Of a DNA stretch of 10,639 nucleotides, positions 6,931 to 10,639 are shown piece after piece. Origin of the DNA: Proteiniphilum sp. (lineage in GTDB: Bacteria; Bacteroidota; Bacteroidia; Bacteroidales; Dysgonomonadaceae). The number at the start of each line of letters is the position of its first letter. Position 1 is the stretch's first letter. The translations under genes were made by a program, and so were the position numbers. The notes under the pieces were generated by a model. The model made no database searches. It worked only from the letters and a program-made list of their open reading frames with translations, and had not been told where the DNA came from. The stretch is from NCBI GenBank assembly GCA_012728465.1, contig JAAYFB010000197.1, positions 1 to 10,639 of the forward strand, written 5' to 3'.

Positions 6931-7689
6931 ATGAAGATTTGTTTTCTAGGCACAGGCACTTCCACAGGTGTGCCCGAGATGGGATGTGAGTGTGTGGTGT
7001 GTAAATCTTATGATTGCAATGATAAAAGATTGCGAAGCTCAATCAAGATAGAGATTGGCGACACTAACATATTAGTTGATTGCACCCCCGATGCTAGGCA
7101 GCAATTGATGGCACAACCATTCAAGAGGATTGATGCAGTTCTTATCACTCATGAGCACTACGATCATGTGGGAGGAATAGAGGATATGCGTCCTTTCAAC
7201 CGATTTGGTGACTTAAATATATATGTAGAGCCAAATGTTGCCCGTGCCTTAAAGATGCGTATGCCTTATGTTTTTAGTGATAAACCATATGGTAGTGTTC
7301 CAAATATTATTTTTAAGTATATAGATGGTTTGTCTCCATTCAAAATAAATGATGTCGAGATAATACCAATTAGAGTGATGCATCATAAGCTACCTATTTT
7401 GGGATATAGAATTTCCAACTTTGCTTACCTTACCGACCTAAAGACTTTGCCTGACGAGGAGTTGTCCAAACTTGAAAACCTTGATGTGCTAGTGGTTAGT
7501 GCATTGAGACGCAACACACATATATCACATCAAACATTGGATGAAGCAATAGCATTGGCTCAAAAGGTTGGTGCCAAAAGAACTTTCTTTACACACATGA
7601 GTCACGAAGTAGGATTGCATCGAGAGGTAAATGAGGAATTGCCTGAAGGTTTTTGTTTGGCACGAGATGGGATGGAAGTGGAGTTTTAA
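6931..7689 (+). CDS. MBL-fold metallo-hydrolase, PhnP-like
   Basis: A 252-residue cytoplasmic hydrolase of the metallo-beta-lactamase superfamily. It opens MKICFLGTGTSTGVP and has the metal motif THEHYDH (H74, H76, D78, H79), then H151/H152 (VMHHK), D169 (YLTDL) and H222 (THMSHE), the expected dinuclear-site ligands. It also has GCECVVC (C19, C21, C24) and H225, matching the Cys/His structural zinc site of E. coli PhnP, the phosphodiesterase that opens phosphoribosyl 1,2-cyclic phosphate. Relatives in Bacteroidota occur without a phosphonate (phn) cluster, and none is seen here, so the substrate is open; a cyclic phosphate or phosphodiester is the best guess. ATG at 6931 is chosen over the GTG at 6895, which lies in the preceding terminator and adds a Lys-rich non-family extension. 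A purine-rich AAAGGAAAAGG lies about 10 bases upstream. No promoter is visible between the terminator and the start. Confidence 0.9.
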   Translation: MKICFLGTGTSTGVPEMGCECVVCKSYDCNDKRLRSSIKIEIGDTNILVDCTPDARQQLMAQPFKRIDAVLITHEHYDHVGGIEDMRPFNRFGDLNIYVEPNVARALKMRMPYVFSDKPYGSVPNIIFKYIDGLSPFKINDVEIIPIRVMHHKLPILGYRISNFAYLTDLKTLPDEELSKLENLDVLVVSALRRNTHISHQTLDEAIALAQKVGAKRTFFTHMSHEVGLHREVNEELPEGFCLARDGMEVEF

Positions 7690-7774
7690 TTCACTATTTT
7701 ACTTGAACTTATACCTATTTGTTTCTATTCAATATCTTTTAACATCGCTAAGTGCAACATTCTTCCACAAAATA

Positions 7775-7795
7775 CATCTAATAATTAGTTAGATG
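7775..7795. promoter_or_regulatory. Inverted repeat abutting a promoter, candidate operator
   Basis: CATCTAA (7775-7781), a 7-base spacer, then TTAGATG (7789-7795) is a perfect inverted repeat that ends on the base before the TTG of the next promoter. Position and symmetry suit a dimeric regulator, but nothing in the window identifies one. Confidence 0.42.
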
Positions 7796-7825
7796 TTGAA
7801 TCTTATCTATTTAATTGTATATTTG
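7796..7825 (+). promoter_or_regulatory. Bacteroides-type promoter of the low-complexity protein gene
   Basis: TTG (7796-7798), 19 bases, then TATATTTG (7818-7825) fits the consensus exactly. The predicted start near 7832 leaves a leader of about 110 bases, the longest in the window, containing two copies of the self-complementary AATTAATT (7854-7861 and 7875-7882). Confidence 0.65.
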
Positions 7826-7930
7826 CATATTTAATATATAGTTTAATGAGCATAATTAATTAAACTAAGAGGTCAATTAATTGTCTAACGTAGTAAGTAG
7901 ATATAAACTGAATAAATAACAACAAAAATA

Positions 7931-7937
7931 AAGGGAG
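7931..7937 (+). promoter_or_regulatory. Strong Shine-Dalgarno site
   Basis: AAGGGAG sits 5 bases before the ATG at 7943. Such a clear site stands out in a genome whose other starts here (1600, 2546, 3854, 4853, 6329, 9410) lack one, and it fixes the start of this gene. Confidence 0.6.
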
Positions 7938-7942
7938 AAACT

Positions 7943-9280
7943 ATGAAAACTAGAAACTTAATATTAACTGGTTTACTTGCTTTGGCTCCAATTATTGGTT
8001 TTGCCCAAGAATGGGATGACATATATGCCAATCCTACCCAAAAAGTAACCGTAAAGGCTAAAAAGAAAAAAGCCGAACCACAAAAGAAAACAATTGTGGT
8101 TGTTGAAGGTAAAACTTCAAATATGGATGTGCAAGCTAACGGCCGCAGCATCGATGAATATAATCGTCGTGGCGAGCAAGTAGGCGAATTTGATAATGAT
8201 ACAATTTATGAGAATGAAGCCGAATACCAACAATATGAATATACTGATAGAATTATTAAATATCACGATCCTGAATCAGCAGTAAAGATTAGTGGAGCTG
8301 ATGAAGTAACAGTGTACATAGGTGATGATATTTATGCAGACTATTATGCATATGATGGTTGGGGCAACAATTATGGCTATGGATTTGGCTGGAATAGCTA
8401 TTATCCATGGTACGACCCTTACTATTATGGTTGGGGATATCCATCATATTATGGTGGCTATTATGGTGGCTGGTATAGCCCTTGGTATTACGGTGGTTGG
8501 GGCTACGGATGGAACAACCATTGGCACCATCATTGGCACTTAGGTGGATACTATAGTCCATGGTATGGATATGGTGGCTGGTATGGTGGCGGTTGGTATG
8601 GCGGTGGCTACAACTGGGGTTTCAGTGATGGCTATCACACAGCTTTAAAAACTAATCGTTCTGGAAGAAGTTCTGGCTCATACAGAACAAGCTCGGCAAA
8701 TTCAGCAGGACGAGTATCATCAATAGGTGCTTCGGGAAGAACATCTTCATCTTTACGTTCATCTTCTGATCGTAGCTCTTCAAACAGCTCAATAAGAAAT
8801 GCTTCATCTGGAAGAACATCTTCGTCAACTGTAAGAAACTCAGGAACATCTTCACGTACTCGTATTGTGGATAGTTCAGGTAGAGTGATGGATTCTAGAA
8901 CAGGACAAACAATTAATAGATCTTCGGGTACATCAAATAGATCAACTACAGGTACTATTGATTCTGGTTCAAGAACATATAATAGTCGCACAAATAGTAA
9001 TGCAACACAAAGAGTGAACAGTGGTACAACATATCAGCGTAACTCTGGCACATCTAATGTAAGAAGTAGTTCTACTACTCCAACAAGGAATAGCTCAACC
9101 ACTACAAGAACTACAAGTAGTCCAAGTCGTACTCAATCAAATAGCACTTATTCCGCTCCATCGAGAACATCATCATCGTCTGGTAGCTCTTCATTCGGAG
9201 GTTCTTCTTCGTCAAGTAGAAGTTCAGGTGGTTCAAGTAGTGGTGGAAGCAGTCGAAGTAGTGGCGGCGGTCGTAGATAA
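7943..9280 (+). CDS. Secreted Tyr/Trp/Gly-rich, Ser/Arg-rich low-complexity protein
   Basis: A 445-residue exported protein I cannot assign to a functional family. Order of parts: signal peptide with likely cleavage after Ala21 (GFA-Q); a Lys-rich stretch (38-49); a charged, more ordinary region (50-129) that may fold; an extreme aromatic-Gly region (about 130-232) built of YGG, WYGG and YYGGW turns with a His cluster HWHHHWH (193-199); and a Ser/Thr/Arg/Asn-rich tail (233-445) with repeats such as SGRTSSS (264-270 and 289-295) and NSGTS. I count 29 Arg in the tail against four Asp and, after K236, no Lys; the whole protein has no Cys. Similar Bacteroides proteins have been given the uninformative name 'vitellogenin II precursor'. 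The composition suggests a disordered or self-associating surface or envelope protein. It has its own promoter, a strong ribosome site, and a FadL-type porin gene next door. Antisense frames at 8635-8991 and 8289-8561 are shadows. Confidence 0.85.
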   Translation: MKTRNLILTGLLALAPIIGFAQEWDDIYANPTQKVTVKAKKKKAEPQKKTIVVVEGKTSNMDVQANGRSIDEYNRRGEQVGEFDNDTIYENEAEYQQYEYTDRIIKYHDPESAVKISGADEVTVYIGDDIYADYYAYDGWGNNYGYGFGWNSYYPWYDPYYYGWGYPSYYGGYYGGWYSPWYYGGWGYGWNNHWHHHWHLGGYYSPWYGYGGWYGGGWYGGGYNWGFSDGYHTALKTNRSGRSSGSYRTSSANSAGRVSSIGASGRTSSSLRSSSDRSSSNSSIRNASSGRTSSSTVRNSGTSSRTRIVDSSGRVMDSRTGQTINRSSGTSNRSTTGTIDSGSRTYNSRTNSNATQRVNSGTTYQRNSGTSNVRSSSTTPTRNSSTTTRTTSSPSRTQSNSTYSAPSRTSSSSGSSSFGGSSSSSRSSGGSSSGGSSRSSGGGRR

Positions 9281-9281
9281 T

Positions 9282-9300
9282 ATCTTTTAATAGAAGAGAT
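9282..9300 (+). terminator. Weak hairpin after the low-complexity gene
   Basis: ATCTTTT (9282-9288) can pair with AAGAGAT (9294-9300) over seven bases around a 5-base loop, directly after the stop. It is AT-rich and followed by TTTAAAAT instead of a T-tract, so it would end transcription poorly at best, and readthrough into the porin gene is plausible. Confidence 0.25.
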
Positions 9301-9409
9301 TTAAAATAGATTTATAACATCTACAATGGTAGCTTAATGCTTTAGCCTATACGGAGCTAATGTTTGGGAGCACGATTGTAATATTTTATTGATAAATAAG
9401 TATATAAAT

Positions 9410-10639
9410 ATGAGAAAAATCACATACACATTTTTAGCATTCATGCTTGTCACATCACTTCATCTATATTCGCAGTCTGAGATGGATGCATTGAAATTCT
9501 CAAGAAGTGGACTGTATGGCACAGCTCGTTCTATAGGAATGGGTGGAGCCTTTGGTGCACTGGGTGGTGATATGACAGGTGTGTCTATTAATCCTGCTGG
9601 AATTGGGGTGTATCGCAGTTCAGAGATTGCAGGTACATTTGGATTACAAAGTAACAACTCGAAAGTGGGAGATATTAAAAACAGAGCTAATGATTTTAAT
9701 ATGCACAATTTTGGTTTTGTTGGATATTTTCCATTGCGTAATGAGACTATGCCACTAATTAATTTTGGTTTTGCTCATAATAGGCACAATAGCTTTAACA
9801 AAACTGTTGGTGCAGCAGGTAGTGGGATTGGAACTATGATGGATTATATGGCTGAAAGAAGCTCTGGTGTAGATAGGGAAAAATTATTTATGGGAAAAGA
9901 TTTACCAGACCCATTTCTTTCTCAAGACTGGCTTTCTGTGTTAGGATTCAACTCATGGCTGATTGATGGAAAAAAGAATGCTGATGGCAAATATGTTTAT
10001 AGCCCATTAAACACGAATGGAGATAATCCTTTTCAAGAAATAAAAACATACGAACGTGGTTATATTGATAATTATGATTTTACTATAGGAACTACTATTA
10101 GTGATGTTTTAAATATTGGTGTTTCTCTTAATCTTACTGATTTGTATCATTATATAGATACTGAGTTTCTCGAAGATTTTGATGATGGAACTAAAATTAA
10201 AGGTGGATACACTTTAGGAAATAATGTAATAACTAAGGGCTCGGGTATTGGTGCAAAGCTAGGGCTTATCTACCGACCTATTCATGAACTTAGATTGGGT
10301 GTTGCTTATCACACTCCTGTTGTTTATTCTTTGACAGAGTCTTATGATGCATATCTTGATGATGATATGGGAGCATATATTGCCGATCCAGATTATGAAA
10401 AAGGAGTAACCTCCTCTGCAAGATTCTCAAACTACTATGATTTGAGAACACCAAGTAAGTGGGTGTTCAGTGCAGCATCTGTTTTAGGCAGCAATTTTAT
10501 ATTGAGTGCTGACTATGAGGTGACAGATTATAGAAATATGAAACTAAAAGTACCAGCAGGTGCTTCAAACCAAAGTTTTTATGATTATGATAATCAATAT
10601 ATAAGTGAGGACTTTAAGGTAACTTCAACGCTTCGTTTA
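9410..10639 (+). CDS. OMPP1/FadL-family outer-membrane protein, 3' end cut by window
   Basis: The frame is open from the ATG at 9410 to the last base (410 codons), so the C-terminus is missing. A signal peptide (MRKITYTFLAFMLVTSLHLYS) with cleavage before Gln22 is followed by the family's hallmark N-terminus: DALKFS near 26, GTARSIGMGGAFGALGGD (37-54), then SINPAGIGVYRSSE (59-72). This NPAG-type N-terminus defines the OMPP1/FadL/TodX group, beta-barrel proteins that pass hydrophobic compounds through the outer membrane; Bacteroidota members are often labelled 'hemin receptor' without strong proof. The rest alternates aromatic-rich beta strands (for example RLGVAYHTPVVYSL and FILSADYEVTDY) as expected for a barrel. 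The 129-base spacer before it has no clear promoter, so it may be read from the promoter at 7796. The cargo cannot be told from sequence. Confidence 0.88.
   Translation, partial: MRKITYTFLAFMLVTSLHLYSQSEMDALKFSRSGLYGTARSIGMGGAFGALGGDMTGVSINPAGIGVYRSSEIAGTFGLQSNNSKVGDIKNRANDFNMHNFGFVGYFPLRNETMPLINFGFAHNRHNSFNKTVGAAGSGIGTMMDYMAERSSGVDREKLFMGKDLPDPFLSQDWLSVLGFNSWLIDGKKNADGKYVYSPLNTNGDNPFQEIKTYERGYIDNYDFTIGTTISDVLNIGVSLNLTDLYHYIDTEFLEDFDDGTKIKGGYTLGNNVITKGSGIGAKLGLIYRPIHELRLGVAYHTPVVYSLTESYDAYLDDDMGAYIADPDYEKGVTSSARFSNYYDLRTPSKWVFSAASVLGSNFILSADYEVTDYRNMKLKVPAGASNQSFYDYDNQYISEDFKVTSTLRL

Noticed and set aside
8635..8991. Minus-strand open frame of 118 codons with an acidic, hydrophobic product
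   Set aside because: It is the mirror of the Ser/Arg-rich repeats on the other strand; repeats in one frame easily leave the opposite frame open.
9359..9390. Promoter for the porin gene (TAATGTTTG or TTTG...TATTTTAT)
   Set aside because: Spacing inside the -7 element is wrong and no matching -33 element is present, so I did not list it.

Overview
The window looks like a chromosomal segment from an uncultured or lesser-known member of the Bacteroidales (Bacteroidota). The reasons are low G+C, near absence of Shine-Dalgarno sequences, several promoters of the Bacteroides type (TTG, about 20 bases, TAnnTTTG), and a gene set typical of the order: a DUF5077/DUF3472 secreted protein, a SPOR lipoprotein, and an OMPP1/FadL-type 'hemin receptor' porin. 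I see no transposase, integrase, phage gene, CRISPR array, tRNA or rRNA.

Layout. Positions 1-707 (minus strand) hold the 5' part of an unrecognised helical protein with its own promoter. Positions 708-1599 are an unusually long gene-free stretch containing a degenerate tandem array with an exact 168-bp period. On the plus strand follow lgt (prolipoprotein diacylglyceryl transferase), a flavodiiron protein 46 bp behind it, nagB with a strong terminator, the DUF5077/DUF3472 protein, a SPOR-domain lipoprotein with a terminator, a PhnP-like metallo-beta-lactamase-fold hydrolase, a secreted Tyr/Trp/Gly-rich then Ser/Arg-rich low-complexity protein, and a FadL-family outer-membrane protein cut by the window end.

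Two intergenic spaces (after the flavodiiron gene and after the DUF3472 gene) carry the same kind of element: a strict heptanucleotide repeat whose left half is TATTGGC-like and whose right half is its reverse complement, so each folds into a hairpin.

How the genes fit together. Most of the window is housekeeping and envelope work. Lgt would lipidate the SPOR lipoprotein found 4 kb downstream. NagB feeds amino-sugar carbon from cell-wall or host glycans into glycolysis. The flavodiiron protein detoxifies oxygen or nitric oxide in an anaerobe. The last two genes encode exported proteins and may form a unit. The parts least explained by known families are the 168-bp array, the heptamer hairpins, and the low-complexity secreted protein with a palindrome abutting its promoter. 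I found no convincing new multi-gene defence or mobile system.
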